Positions 23,037-35,939 are shown, counted from the first letter of the stretch. The stretch is 64,000 bases of DNA from Elmis aenea (GCA_947652605.1 OX393581.1:44911924-44975923), one strand, 5' to 3'. The notes: generated by a model from the letters alone, not told the origin. Program-made: numbers and translations.

Positions 23037-24761
23037 TATTTGTGCGATATTTTAGTAAGAATGACTGATTTTTTATGTTTTACAACAAGACATTTAATAA
23101 ATTTACACAAAAAATGAATAGCTAATACACTGAAAAAATTATTTCATTTAAAGCAACAATCCAAAAGCACTATATATTTTATGGAATTTTTTTTTTAATA
23201 TTTTAAAATTCAAAAAAGAGGGTTGTAATAAAAATTTAAAAAAAATTGTATTTTTCAAAATTATAAATGACGAAAATTTAAAAAATGTATTAGTGTAAAA
23301 ATTGTACAAAGTTCAGTCGATCTTTCTTCACCAGCACCCAGTAGAGATTTTTATTTTTAACTAATAATGTGTAACAATAAATTGCTCATTATTTATCCAA
23401 ATTGTCGAGTTTTAGTGTTAAAATTCGAAAATGTTCACAGTTTTACTCCCTCTTTTGTTTCTAAGAATTGATATACATATCTTGTATCTTAAACATAGAC
23501 TATAGGCCGTATGGAATATCTTAGTGTATACAATTCGTTGTAATAGTTTTTAGATCGTTACTTTGAAATCTGTGAACATTTTGAACAAACTGCATCATAT
23601 CACTATGTAAAATTAATGTTCCAACACGTAAAATTTTAGTCAAATAGTATGGGGTGTCACGAGAACTTGATCCAAAGAAGCATGTTATTAAAAGGAAATA
23701 TCTACCCTTTGTAATAAAATTTGTGCAACATGTTTTAACGATAAATCCAATAGATATAGACTATGATATGTAGGCATGTGTGTGTGTGTAGTATGTGTTT
23801 TAGAAATGCAGTTGAAAAATGATTGCGTTTGGCAAGGTCATACCCCAACTACATTATAGAATATTGGGGTTACAAGAACGTGACAACGATGGTAGCCCTA
23901 ATTTTCATACTTTGTATTTATATCTTAACATTACTAGTGAAAAACCCTTATCTGGTTGTACGTTAAGACCCTATTCTGACGTGTAATATATACCTATGGT
24001 GGTCTAGGCAATAATATGTACATTATTTTCATTAAAGAAATGGATTCGTATAATATATTGTTTTTTTTAAATTATTTCACCAGGTATTGATCCTCATCCT
24101 ATTATTTCAGTCTAACTAAAAGGATACTTAATAAAGAGCGAGAAGGGAACAAAATCGTAAACGAAATTAAGCTAAATTTTTGCAAGAACCAAAACGGAAT
24201 TTTTATTCAAGTCCAAGATTGAAAACTAAATAAATAATTTCTGTTACCGGTGTTAACCAATTTTATCACGTTTTTATTTGCAATTTGTTTGAGTGAAAGT
24301 TTAGGGAATTATCCATTGCAATTAATACTTTTGCCTTTTTTATTGATTATATTATTATTAGATTCAGGGATGCCAGACGTCCCGCAATGCGCGGGACAAT
24401 CCCGCACAAACATTTAAATGTCCCACAGATAAAATATTAACAGATTTTGATTGTAAAATAATAAAATAATGCCATAGTGATGGTTGCTGTTATGAAATGT
24501 AAATGTATTTCTTTCCTAGTAGGTATGTATGAATTTCGGCCATTGGCGGGTCAGTTGCACGCTAATGGTCGCGGGACGTTAAGATGTCGGGGAATCCTTG
24601 AGCCGCTCGTGAATTTTTAGACGTAAGCGTCTGCGTAAATCGTCATATGACCCACTGTCCACTCAGTGTCCAAAGGTTCAAATTGTGCGCGCCAAAGCTT
24701 ACGCCATGAGGAATTGACAACCAATTTCCAACCCCCGTAAAAAGCAAATTAAAATACGCAC

Positions 24762-25024
24762 CAGTAGCGTAGGCAGGAGGGGGTCAGGGGAGTTAGAACC
24801 CCCCCATTGGTTCGCAAAAAGTCGTTATAGATCGGGAGACCTGTAAATTTTGTGCTAAAAATAAAGGTCTTCGTTTCTTTTTGCCATTTATTAACCCCCG
24901 CCCCATGATGAAACCATCAAACATGCTGCAAGAAGAGAGTAGTAACCTAAAAAAACAGGGCCTTAGCTGTTTTTTGCGTTTCTTAACCCCCCCCCCCCAT
25001 GGAACCATCCTGCCTACGCCACTG
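24762..25024. mobile_element. hAT MITE, CAGTGGCGTAGGCAGG family, unit B
   Basis: Copy of 15362-15623 at the same position with the same ATACGCAC duplication, hence inherited through the segmental duplication. Confidence 0.88.
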
Positions 25025-25127
25025 ATACGCACACATACAACGGGTGGAGGCCGAGTTATTTATAAAACAGAATTTCTGAATGAATTGTTCGGAATTCTAA
25101 TCAAAACAAAAAAAACTTGGTTTAGTC

Positions 25128-26753
25128 CAGGGCTTCAAACCGTAATTTTTTTCGTTTCGTTTTTCGTTCCGGTTCAATGAAAAAAATATATATCGGTTCG
25201 GTTCCAGTTTTCGTTCCGGCAAAAATAACTGTTTTTCTCGGTTTTCGGTTTTCGGTTCAGCTCCGAGTGATTACTTTTTTTTTTAATGTTTTTATTTGGT
25301 ATAATAAGGAATAATAATTGGAAATAGAAGTATATAACTACGGTGACCATTATTTCTAGACAAAAATACAGTACAAAAGGTGGATTACGTTTTTTTTTTG
25401 CTTTCAAGATTTTTTTTAAGAAGACCGGAACAAAAAATTTGTTTTAGGAAGAACGGAACAAATTTTGATTGGTGGACGGTCTATTTTTACTAACGCAAGA
25501 TATGGTTTATATTTGTTATTAAAGAATGAGAAAATTCATGACTTTATCATTGAATTTAGTAAATATAATGGTTAAACTGTTATAAATTAGTTGCTCTCGA
25601 ATTATTTTAGTTCATTGGTATTAAAACAACAGAAAACGGTTTAAAACTTCTTACACATGTTAGTTATAGCTTAAATAATCATTATTAGCTCTCAAATAAT
25701 CTAAATAACGAAATTTTCCATGTAAACATTAAGAAATCCTCAAATGCTTTACATAAATCGCTACACTCTGCGACCTCTATGGTATAAACATCAAACTAAC
25801 AACACTAAGTCGCACAAACGACCAGCTTAGTTTTCAACGATTCAAGAACCAGATTTTAAGATAAAGTCCCATATGCGCAATGTAAACGCGCATGTTAATT
25901 TTTGTTGGCTGTTGGGCATCAACTATACTGGACGTGTGGCTATCAAATGAAAACAATATGGCCGCCCTTAAATGTCACCTATAATGCAGTTTTGTTTGGA
26001 TTTTTTACTGTAAAAACGTTAAATGAGCATGAATTGTTACTGGATTGAAGTGAGGTATGCAGCTACATTGTGTAGACAAAAAAATTACCATATATTGAGG
26101 TTAATTAGTTATAAGATGACTTTTTATGAGGTTAGTGCATGTGATATCTTTGAATTTTACAACATCCGTCTTTAAATATTCGAGAACTTCATAAAAGGCT
26201 ATTAAACATAGTTATTATTTAAGTGGAATATGTAGCAGAGATTCGCCTACATGATTGCTGACTGACATTCACCAAAATTTGCAAGTAATTGTTTTAAAAT
26301 GAGTTTTTATGAGGTTAGTATGTGTTATCTGATACCATGAATTTTAAAACATCAGTGAGGTTAACTAATTTCAAAGCTAAAGTAATGATTAAACATGGCA
26401 CTCAATACGATATACACAGATGTATTACACTTGTTTTTACCCCTAGATTGTTTACAATCTGTCCTGGATGGACAATAAGTAAACCCTATACATAGATAAC
26501 CCTATATTTACATAACACGTTGGCAATTATTGCCCAATAGCTCTTGCCCTATACCCTATACACAGTATACAATATAACATATGATAATAATATAATTTAT
26601 TAAGCGAAACAAATATAAACAAAACGCGCGAGTTTGTTGAACATGTACCGAACCGTTATAAACCGATTTTTTTTTCGGTTCAGTTCCGGTTTTCGTTCCG
26701 ACAAAAATAACGGTATTTTCCGGTTTTCGGTTCAGTTCCGGTTCGAAGCCCTG
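25128..26753. mobile_element. Non-autonomous hAT element, unit B
   Basis: Copy of 15727-17281 with the same inverted ends and GTTTAGTC duplication. It is 1626 bp; the extra length comes mainly from two segments near 26136-26190 and 26305-26345 that are missing in unit A. Confidence 0.88.
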
Positions 26754-27195
26754 GTTTAGTCATTCTTAATGAAGTGAAATCAAATGAGAAATAGTGAATA
26801 ATTTTTAGGATAAATAAAAATAGTATCTATAAATAAATTTAATTCAACTATTTTTGTTGTTTTCTTTATTAGATGCATTTTTAAATGGCCAAAATGAATT
26901 TTAGAAATTAAAATTGATATGTCAAAATCGTTAATTATGAACAAAATTTCTTGGGAAAGATCACCTTAATTTTTTTAATTTTTGTCCTGCGAGACCTAAT
27001 TTGAAATCTGGCAACCCTGGCGGAGACCCAAAGATTGTTAAGAAACAGAAACAAGAATATAAATGGACTTTAAAATTCATCAAAATATTTTACTTCTATC
27101 ACCGAATTACAAGAAGTACAAATTTACCAAACCAAGATTTTATTTAAAGGCGATTTTTGTTAACTTACATATTACTAGACTATGACTCCTGTGCA

Positions 27196-27775
27196 CAGGG
27201 CCGGCTGTGGGTTTTGCGGGGCCTTTTGAAATAATGCACGAACATAGTTTTTTAAATTATTTAATCAAATATTTATTTCCTTAATATCATAAAGCATACA
27301 TTTTTGTATTTCCAGCTATATTATTAATTTCATAAACACATAAAATACATATTTTTGTATTTCTTGGTATTACCGCAAACTTTTTTTATAACGAATTGCT
27401 TGATCATATCATCAAAATTCATTTTTTTGCTACTTCCTGCTCTATTGACAGCATATCGACTCACTCTAACTAAATAATTTTTATTTAATCAATTTTCATT
27501 TAGAAATATCATACCTTCACTAGGGGCGCCAGGGCCCCTTGCAACGACCCCGAGTCAGACATGAGACATCTCTATTCTATTGTCAGACACAGCACAGATT
27601 ATAAACAGTTGTGTAGCCGTTTGTTTTTTGCGGGGTTTATTTTTTAACCCCTAATGATTGTTGCATATACTCACTCTGCACTGTGTTTATAATATGTGCC
27701 AATAATTGTTATAACTATGAAGGTGCCTTTATGTGCAAGACCTCGGGAAAAATTCCGACATCTGAGCCGGTCCTG
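27196..27775. mobile_element. hAT MITE, unit B
   Basis: Copy of 17724-18306. Ends CAGGGCCGGCTGTG and TGAGCCGGTCCTG, duplication CCTGTGCA retained on both sides. Confidence 0.85.
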
Positions 27776-28242
27776 CCTGTGCATTATCATAAAATTGAGC
27801 AGATTTATTGCAACCAAACATAATAATGGACCAGGGTAACATTGCAATCACACAAGTGTTATTAAACCAGCAGTTTAAAGTTGACTGACTTCGCATAATT
27901 AAAAGATTATTTTTTATCCTAATACACTGATTCAGCAATTGCTCTGTGAAGTTTTAACAGAAAACGCATGATGCTCAATGACCGTAGCAGAATTCGTTTT
28001 ATGTGCATTTACAACACAGGATTTGCGAATATTGTTAAGTTTGCAGTCTGAAACATATTTCTGTAGACGGAGGTTAATAGACAATATGACCTTTTCAGTG
28101 GCTGAAACATTTTTCATAAATGTCAACTTTGTATGGTTTTTCACCTGTGTGTGCTCATATAAACTCTGAAAGTGGTTGTGTAAATAAAACATTTCTCACA
28201 AATGTCACATTTCTAATGTTTTTCACCAGTGTGGGTCCTCAT

Positions 28243-28773
28243 TTTTTTTTGTAAGTTATATTTGCAATCTGCTTACCATGAAGCAATAGGCAAATTTGTT
28301 GACAATGTAGACATGAGAAGATTTACTGTTCAGTGACAGCAACGTAATATATTTTACTTAACTAACTTATTACTACCTTAAATAGTTAAGAGCTAGTTAC
28401 TAGTTAAAAGTCACTTAAATTACTAGAATTATGTAAATCTAAAATTTAAATCCAATGGTTTAAAACGTTTTAACCGACGCACTTCACTACCATTGTCTAG
28501 CGGATTTAAAGCACTTAAATTATGATGCACGTCCAAACAGCGTTGGTATTTTTTACTATAGTTTGTAATTTCTTCGTGCACTGTATTTATATTAAAGCCA
28601 CTATGAATGAGTTTGTTCGATACATACCACGGAGCTTTGGCTATAATACGTAGCGTTTTTGACTGAAACCTTTGCAGTATTTCAATATTTGATGAACTTG
28701 TTGATCCCCAAAGCTGAATTCCGTATGTCCAGATGGGCTTAAGTATAGTTTTAAACACCAGAAGCTTGTTTTT
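28243..28773 (-). mobile_element. 5'-truncated Jockey-like non-LTR retrotransposon, unit B
   Basis: Copy of 18772-19288 with the same 13-bp duplication (28230-28242 and 28774-28786) and reverse-transcriptase tail (frame 28429-28758). It keeps a stretch before the poly(A), near 28252-28265, that unit A has lost, so it better preserves the original 3' end. Confidence 0.87.
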
Positions 28774-29069
28774 TGTGGGTCCTCATGTGAACAAAAAGTT
28801 GGCTCCTGCTGTGATAACCTTTCTTACAAATGGCACACTTAAATGGTTTTTCGCCAATATGTATCTTAATATGTTGAGTGAGATTGCTTCTTTGACTAAA
28901 TAATTTCTCACAAATGTCAGTTATAAGGCTTTTCACCCACGTGTGTCCTCATATGAACACTGAAAATCAAATGTCACATTTAGGTTTTTCGCCCGTGTGT
29001 GTCTTCATGTGTAGTGAGACGATTTCTGCCACTGAAACATTTTTCACAAATGTCAACTTTTATGGTTTT
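28774..29069 (-). pseudogene. Broken C-terminal fingers of zinc-finger gene B
   Basis: Finger fragments follow the stop at 29070 (CEKCFSGRNRL, then [14 protein letters not shown], then [15 protein letters not shown]) with frameshifts and internal losses. The last two match the unit A fragment and abut the Jockey insertion. Confidence 0.65.
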
Positions 29070-31121
29070 TTACCTGTGTCTGCTCATATGAACTCTGAAA
29101 TTGGTTCTGTGACTGAAAGATTTCTCACAAATGTCACATTTATAAGGTTTTTTACCAGTGTGGACCCTCATGTGAACAAAAAGATAGCTCCTGCTGCGAT
29201 AACCTTTCTTACAAATGTCACACTTAAATGGTTTTTCACCAGTATGTATCGTCATATGAACCTTAAGATAGCTTCTGGAACTAACAAATGTCTCACAAAT
29301 GTCACATTTATAAGGTTTTTCACCTGTGTGTGTCTTCATATGTTGAGTGATGTTGGATCTGCGAGTGAAACATTTTTCACAAATGTCACATTTATAGGGT
29401 TTTTCGCCTGTGTGTGTCTTCATATGTCGAGTGATGTGGCATCTGCGAGTGAAACATTTCTCACAAATGTCACATTTATAAGGTTTTTCGCCTGTGTGTG
29501 TCTTCATATGTCGAGTGATGAGGCATCTGCGAGTGAAACATTTCTCACAAATGTCACATTTATAAGGTTTTTTACCAGAGTGTGTTCTCATATGAACATT
29601 GATATAGCTTCTGTAACTGAAAGATTTTTCACATATGTCACATTTATAAGGTTTTTCACCAGTGTGTGTCTTCGTATGTCGAGTGAGAGTGTGACTGCGA
29701 TTGAAACATTTCTTACAAATGTCACATTTAAAAGGTTTTTCACCCGTGTGTGTCCTCATATGAATAACTAGTAGACTTCTTTGACTAAATAATTTCTCAC
29801 AAATGTCACATTTATAAAGTTTTTTACCCGTGTGTGTTCTCATATGAACATCGAGACAGCTTCTGCGACTGAAACTTTTCTCACAAATGCCACATTTATA
29901 AGGTTTTTCACCCGTGTGTATCGTTATATGATCGATGAGATTACGTCTTTGACTAAATAAACTCTCACAAATGTCACACTTAAAAGGTTTTTTACCAGTG
30001 TGTGTCCTCATATGAACATCGAGATTGCTTCTGCGACTGAAACTTTTCTTACAAATGCCACATTTATAAGGTTTTTCACCCGTGTGTATCGTTATATGAT
30101 CGATGAGATTACATCTTTGACTAAATAAATTCTCACAAATGTCACACTTAAAAGGTTTTTTACCAGTGTGTGTCCTCATATGAACATCGAGATTGCTTCT
30201 GAAACGGAAACATTTCTCACAAATGTCACACTTAAAAGGTTTTTTACCCGTGTGTGTCCTCATATGAACATCGAGATTGCTTCTGAGACTGAAACATTTC
30301 TCACAAATGTCACACTTAAAAGGTTTTTTACCCGTGTGTGTCCTCATATGAACATTGAGTTGGCTTCTGCAACTGCAAAATTTCCCACAAATGTCACATT
30401 TATAAAGTTTTTTAACAGTGTGCTTCTTTATATGATCATTTAAGCTATCTTGGTGATCGAAACATTTCTTACAAATGTCACATTTTAGTGATGTATGCTT
30501 GGTGTTACATTTTACAGCTGTTGAATCACTTTTCTTGGTAAAACCCTCTTTGCGCAACTTTATTTCCTCTACTTCATTATATTCCTTGGACTCTTTATAA
30601 TTTATACAGATTTGATGTAAACGAACGTAACAATTTTTGAGTTTGTACTTGCTTTGCAGCTTGTTCAGATAGTTCATTGCATGCAAATATTGGTTTTGTG
30701 AAATAAAGTTATTTTCATTTGTAAGCGAATTTTCTTGTAGGTTAGGCTTATCACAGTTTTGTATTTTACTGTTTAATACAACTGGGAAAATATCATTGAC
30801 ATCATTTAAACATAATATTTCGTCATCTTGCAAGTATGCTAATTTTTCCAATCCCGTGACTTTCTTTTCACGTAACATATTTTCGTTATTAACATTACAA
30901 CTTTTACGGTTTTGTGTATGTTCGATTGGTGTGTCCATCATTTTACATTCATATAAACTACCGTCCATTACGTTTCCATTTTTCCACATCTTTAAATTTT
31001 CGTTACAATTAAAATTGGTACTCAGAAATTTTTCTTTAACTTCAAACAATTTGCTATGTGGTTTCAGATCTTCATTGCTTACTGACAATCGTAATTCGTA
31101 TTCTTGTTGCCCTTGCCCCAC
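29070..31121 (-). CDS. C2H2 zinc-finger protein B, poly-finger, start uncertain
   Basis: Paralogue of gene A with 17 C2H2 fingers, ending in HMSRHR and a stop. The N-terminal region matches A and C. The ancestral ATG (minus strand, near 31215) is followed by the same 2-base deletion and stops seen in A, and the rescue ATG used by A is ATT here. The open frame runs to 31121 without an ATG; the first in-frame ATG is at 30989 (LKMWKNG), which would drop the first conserved part of the N-terminus. Either an upstream exon supplies the start, translation starts at 30989, or the gene is decaying. Fingers 5-8 alternate two types and fingers 12-14 are near-identical (CDICEKCFTRR), a different expansion from A. 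Confidence 0.65.
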   Translation of the reverse strand: MGQGQQEYELRLSVSNEDLKPHSKLFEVKEKFLSTNFNCNENLKMWKNGNVMDGSLYECKMMDTPIEHTQNRKSCNVNNENMLREKKVTGLEKLAYLQDDEILCLNDVNDIFPVVLNSKIQNCDKPNLQENSLTNENNFISQNQYLHAMNYLNKLQSKYKLKNCYVRLHQICINYKESKEYNEVEEIKLRKEGFTKKSDSTAVKCNTKHTSLKCDICKKCFDHQDSLNDHIKKHTVKKLYKCDICGKFCSCRSQLNVHMRTHTGKKPFKCDICEKCFSLRSNLDVHMRTHTGKKPFKCDICEKCFRFRSNLDVHMRTHTGKKPFKCDICENLFSQRCNLIDHITIHTGEKPYKCGICKKSFSRRSNLDVHMRTHTGKKPFKCDICESLFSQRRNLIDHITIHTGEKPYKCGICEKSFSRRSCLDVHMRTHTGKKLYKCDICEKLFSQRSLLVIHMRTHTGEKPFKCDICKKCFNRSHTLTRHTKTHTGEKPYKCDICEKSFSYRSYINVHMRTHSGKKPYKCDICEKCFTRRCLITRHMKTHTGEKPYKCDICEKCFTRRCHITRHMKTHTGEKPYKCDICEKCFTRRSNITQHMKTHTGEKPYKCDICETFVSSRSYLKVHMTIHTGEKPFKCDICKKGYRSRSYLFVHMRVHTGKKPYKCDICEKSFSHRTNFRVHMSRHR

Positions 31122-31459
31122 TTTAATTTGTTGGTTATTTGTTTTATCTAAATAAAAATCATTTTTAGTTACTCTGCTATACTTATAGATCTATTTTACC
31201 AGTTATCGACTCCATTTATGAGCAAACTTAGTGACTTATTAAGAATTAGATCCGTGTTAGGAACAGTTGCACGTTGCACGTTTTAAGATAGGTTAAATTC
31301 ACGTTAGGTCATTTCAATGACAACATGTTTAGTTTAACTACCCGAAGCGTTACGAACTACTCACGAAATACCGAATACATTATAATGCATTTAAAAAAAA
31401 TTATTTCACTGTGCCTTGTTATAGTTATAAAAACAAAATTTCGAATTTATGTGTATTTT

Positions 31460-31680
31460 AGTAACTAGCACGTAACCCGTCCTAGGACTGGAATATTGTA
31501 TATCTTAAATTTAAACTATTACTTTTTATAATACCGTGAGCTGCAAGTTAGACACTGTTATGTTACCTGTGAGTAAAAATTTACGGTTCATTAGACACAA
31601 CTCAGTCGGTCAAATGAACCCGTAGTAGTTTACTGCGTTACTATATTCATGCGTTACAGATAGAGTCAGGCTGGACTTTT
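31460..31680. repeat. Replaced segment in unit B
   Basis: Unit A and unit B agree up to TGTATTTTAGTAA and again from ATTTTAACTTAAACAG, but the DNA between differs: about 50 bases in A, about 220 in B, starting CTAGCACGTAACCCGTCC in B. This looks like a short insertion of unknown type. Confidence 0.4.
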
Positions 31681-31918
31681 ATATTTTAACTTAAACAGTA
31701 AACAAAAAAAAAAGAAAACTAGCCTATTCACTTGTGTAGAAATTAACAAATTTTGTTACATAAACCAAAATACATCATCAAAAAATTGCAAATAAACTCT
31801 AAAACGGTAGTTTTTGATATACAAATCAAAAATCTTGTAACCCATAACTGTCAACATCGTCCGACCTATTTTTGTAATTAACAAAACATTATAATATCCG
31901 TTTAGGATGTGGCTTTGC

Positions 31919-32040
31919 ATCTACAGTAGGTACGAATAATTGGCTATTTGCACCATTGCACCTGCAGTGAGTGCGACTAATTCACTATTTGCACCAATTG
32001 CACCTACAGTAGGTATCCGAATAATTGGCTATTTACACCT
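31919..32040. repeat. Short tandem repeat, about 2.5 units
   Basis: The phrase CACCTACAGTAGGTA followed by CGAATAATTGGCTATTT is repeated with changes (for example at 31920, 31960 and 32010). The rest of 31772-32855 shows no gene. Confidence 0.5.
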
Positions 32041-32855
32041 TTTAAATAGGTATTATAGAGTATACAAGGTGGTGCTTTTTCGATCCTGAATATTTTGATT
32101 CGTTTTTGATTTATTACAAAAAAAACCCTGAAAAATGTGATTTTAGAAAAATATTATCTTCCCTACCATTGACGCTATTTCATTTAAACTTGGTAACTTT
32201 ATGTTTTTGACCGTCCTGGTTTTAATGACGTCAACAGAAATTTTCTAAGCCTTCTAGATTTCAAGTTGCGATAGTCAACTTTTTTATTTCTTATGGCCGC
32301 CATATTGGATTTTTACACCATCAGACAGACAAAAACATTAGCTTTTCAGATTGGTAACCAACATACCTTTTTTCTTTCAAAAAACTTGTTGAAATTTTAA
32401 AATTTATGTAAATAATTCATAAAATCGTCAGTGTGGTATTTAAATGATATTTGTTGTTGTTTTCCACGGCACGGTAACTACTTTGTTTGGTTTTTTAGGG
32501 ATGCCAGGCCCTTTGGCCCCCCTTGGGTGCGCCACTGCAGTAGATTGTCATAGAAATTGATGTACATTAATATATTCGAAATTAATAATTTAAATAAACC
32601 AAACTTCATCAAAACAAGTTTTTGCAACTTACTTAAATCGACCAAGAAACAAACAACTGCTGATTAATAATTAATGTATGCGTGGAAATTCCAATGAATC
32701 AAAATACTAACTGCTTCGGATAAAATAATAAAATCCCATTACTCACAAATATATAAATACAGATGAAAATAGTTTACATCTAATAATTTGCCCTTAATGC
32801 TAAAAACGTTATGAATTTCTAAAACGTTAAATCAAATCACAACCGACGCTTCACA

Positions 32856-33076
32856 CAGTGGCGTAGGCAGGATGCTTCCATGGGGGTTCATAAACGCAAA
32901 AATAGCTGAGAACCTATTTTTGTAGGCCGTTTTAACATGGGGGGGGTTAATAAACGGTAAAAAGAGCCGAAGACCCTTTTTTAGCACAAAATTTACAATT
33001 CACCGGTTTTATAACCTTATTGCGAACCTATGGGGGTTCTGACCCCCACTCTAACACCCCCCTCCCTACGCCACTG
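32856..33076. mobile_element. hAT MITE, CAGTGGCGTAGGCAGG family
   Basis: Ends CAGTGGCGTAGGCAGG and CCTACGCCACTG; flanks GCTTCACA (32848-32855) and GCTTCCCA (33077-33084) are a 7/8 target duplication. It sits about 100 bp upstream of the FANK1-like start codon. Confidence 0.85.
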
Positions 33077-33172
33077 GCTTCCCAAATATAACAAACTTAC
33101 TCATTCTTGTTCAAAAATTTTTGGTTTGTTTGATCAATAAAGTTCGCCTTTCACGTGCTTTTATTTTCTGCT

Positions 33173-35545
33173 ATGGAAATAAAGTTGATTAATAAGCCAA
33201 AAACCTTAAACCGCACCATCAACAACATCCACCTATCGTGGGAAAATAGTTTTAACAAAAGCGATACCAATTATGCGTATATTTTACAGATTTACGATTC
33301 GGTTTACGATTGGAAAACGTTGTATTGGTAACTCGTGCATTATGCAAATATTTCTGTTTAATTTTTTTATTCGTAGGGGTCCAAAACGTGATTATGTAGT
33401 GGGTGAATTGGCTCCCTGTACTTGTTACACGTTCAGGATAAGTATACGCGTAGATGGCAATACTTCAGAATGGTTTACTTTCAAAGTTGCCACTGACGAA
33501 GTAGCTTTTTTTGTTATGCATTTAACTAGAGCCGTACAATTTAACAAAACGTCGATGATACGGAAGATAGTTAACAAAAGGTAAACAATAAAAATGTCCA
33601 CGGAAATGAGCTGTTGGTAGATGGTAGATTACCCGTCAATAGATCTGTTGGTAGATAAACTAGATCAATTTTCCTAAAAACTTTAATAAGACTTAGTTTA
33701 CTCAAAACTTGTAGAACTATTTTTATTTTGAAATTCTAATTTGACGCCCTTAAGAAATAACAAATTTGAAGATGCAAAATTAAAACAGCGTTAAATTAAT
33801 TTATGCCAATAGATTAGATGAAAATATGTATTAGATGCAAATAGTTTGACTTATTCAGTGTTACCCTAATTTTAAGTGTGTGGCTGCTAATATTACAATT
33901 TATTGAAAATATGTTTGACAATTTTTTGCTAATAACTTCTGAACCAAGAAAACTAAACCAATTTTAATTAATTATTTAAAATTAGCACCAAACTATGCAA
34001 CTTATTCATAATTCAACCAACGTTGTAGATTTTAAGATAAGCGAAATCCCCTCTAATTTGATACACGCTATATGCAGTTAATCATTTTAATTAATTTAAG
34101 ATAAGATTATAACCGAACACCTTAATTAATATTACTTATTGTAAAGCAGGGGTGTCAAACTCAATGGCTAACTTGGGCCATACAAACAAGGTTTAACTTT
34201 AGGTGGGCCGCAATTATTTTTTTTTTTTTGTTTAATAATAGCAAAAAAAGAGTATAATTAAAAAAAACGTTTAGCGAATTCTACCGATCTTATTTTTATT
34301 CTGCATTGGTTTGTTATTCTATTATATATTAATGTGTGCCAACATATTGGCCGGGCCGTAAAAATGTTCGTTGCGGGCCGCATGCGGCCCGCGGGCCGCG
34401 AGTTTGACACCCCTGTTGTAAAGGCTTAAAATTAAAGTCGGAATTGTTATTGGTGGGTAATTTAAAACAGGATGTAATGTTGTAGAACATTCTTTACAGT
34501 CCAAGAGGCTTTCTTTCTACAAAAAAAAAAATATTCGACATAACATAAATGTTTGAATTACATAAGTGATTTATTTTTGGTATGAATTAATTTTTAAAAA
34601 ATCACTTATAGAAAAGATAAATGATTTTTACTTTCGCCATACGTTGTATAAAGAAGGTATTGTGATCGCGAAAATGTTCGAATTCTAGATTTTTAAACTT
34701 AATGTATAGGTACTTTAGGGGCAATTCATTTACCAGTATATTTTTAAGAATTCTTCTTTGGCTATTAAATTAACATAAACGTTTTGTTTAGGGCGCATTT
34801 GTTGGACGTAGAAAATAAGTATGGAAAAACTCCATTAATAGAAGTAAGTGAAAAGGGAGATTTGGCAATGGCTGCTTTTTTGATAAATCTTGGAGCAAAT
34901 GTAAATCATTGTACATTGCACTGTAAAAAAAGTCCTTTAATGGCCGCTCTCTTCAGCGGTAATTTACAAATTGCCAGTTTATTATTGGATAAAGGTGCTA
35001 ATATATTACTGAAGGACATAAACGGTTTAAATGGCCTGCACTATGCAGTTGATTCAAATAAATTAGAAAGTGTTCGATTTGCCGTCGAATATGGTTTTGA
35101 AATAAACTCCCAAGATTGCAAAGGATGGACTCCTTTATTAAGGGCAGGTAAATAAATGTTTCCAACAACTTCACTCTACTGTTCAAGTCTTTTTTTAATA
35201 ACATTTTAATTAGAACACATAATTATATTTTACGACGACATAAAGAGCTCTCACGAATGTATAACTTCTGTACATCAATTTTAAATTAATTCCTGCGTTT
35301 CATTGATTATTTAAACGTTTTTTTTATTTGTTTCAGTGATTTTAAACATTAGTGATGAAATTATAACGTATCTGTTGCAAAATGGTGCTGATACAAAAGT
35401 CAGTGATTCAAACGGCTTTGACTTTTATAAACATTTACAGCTAAATAATAAAACACACCTTATAAATGGCGATGTTACTGATCAATGCAATATATTTTAT
35501 TTGTTTAATTGTAAAATCAAAATGTCTAAGGCAATTGATAAATAA
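33173..35545 (+). CDS. FANK1: FANK1-like protein (fibronectin type III plus ankyrin repeats)
   Basis: Four exons 33173-33327, 33377-33580, 34792-35147 and 35337-35545 join in frame to a 307-residue protein (vertebrate FANK1 is about 345). The N-terminal part is a short FN3 domain (residues about 1-95: LSWENS, YVVGELAPCTCYTFRI, then WFTFKVATDE). A linker with HLTRAVQFNKTSMIRKI, very like FANK1, leads into ankyrin repeats (YGKTPLIEVSEKGDLAMAAF, GANVNHC, SPLMAALFSGNLQIASLLLD, NGLNGLHYAVDSN, GWTPLL, ITYLLQNGAD). FANK1 is testis- and cilium-associated in vertebrates; the role here is inferred. The start is the first ATG in the frame and keeps the whole FN3 domain. The 3' end carries fewer repeats than the vertebrate protein. 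Intron 33581-34791 holds a hAT MITE. Confidence 0.85.
34147..34415. mobile_element. hAT MITE with CAGGGGTGTCAAACTC ends
   Basis: Ends CAGGGGTGTCAAACTC and GAGTTTGACACCCCTG, perfect 8-bp duplication TTGTAAAG (34139-34146 and 34416-34423). This terminus type is widespread among animal hAT elements. A GC-rich GCGGGCCGC block precedes the right end. It lies in a FANK1 intron. Confidence 0.92.
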
Positions 35546-35939
35546 ATAATTGTTTACACATTTTCTATTTTGTTTCGTTGAAACTGCCCCAATAAGCCAC
35601 AAGAATATTAAATCACACAATAACGAACATAAGTTTATTTAAATAAATCAAATCGATCCATTTTTTGCAGTTTGATATTATTTACATCGTGTGCAATGAA
35701 CAACAATACCTAAAATAATATTGTCACTTATATTAAATGTGTACTTAACCCTTCAATCCAGCAATAATTATTAATATTTGAATCGAATATTTATTTTTTA
35801 CATTAACTCTCTTTACCCAACGAAGTCTACGCCAATGTGCTTATTTCGCTACCTGAAATTACCTTAGTTCGGTACTGGATATGGCGAGCAGGGGGGGGTT
35901 TGTGTTGACATTTTGACAATAGCAGTCTTTTACAGTAAT

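Larger units (their letters stand above)
24365..27019. mobile_element. Possible large hAT-like composite, unit B
   Basis: Copy of 14093-17547. Ends CAGGGATGCCAGA and TCTGGCAACCCTG form a 12/13 inverted match. No flanking duplication is visible, so the assignment stays weak. Confidence 0.3.
23037..31771. repeat. Segmental duplication, unit B
   Basis: Second copy of 12764-22450. It starts inside a zinc-finger remnant with TATTTGTGCGATATTTTAG and therefore places an orphan duplicate of the distal nubbin 3' UTR (23037-about 24110) away from any nubbin exon. It lacks the hAT at 14406-15254 and has a different finger array and a replaced segment at about 31460-31680. Confidence 0.9.
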
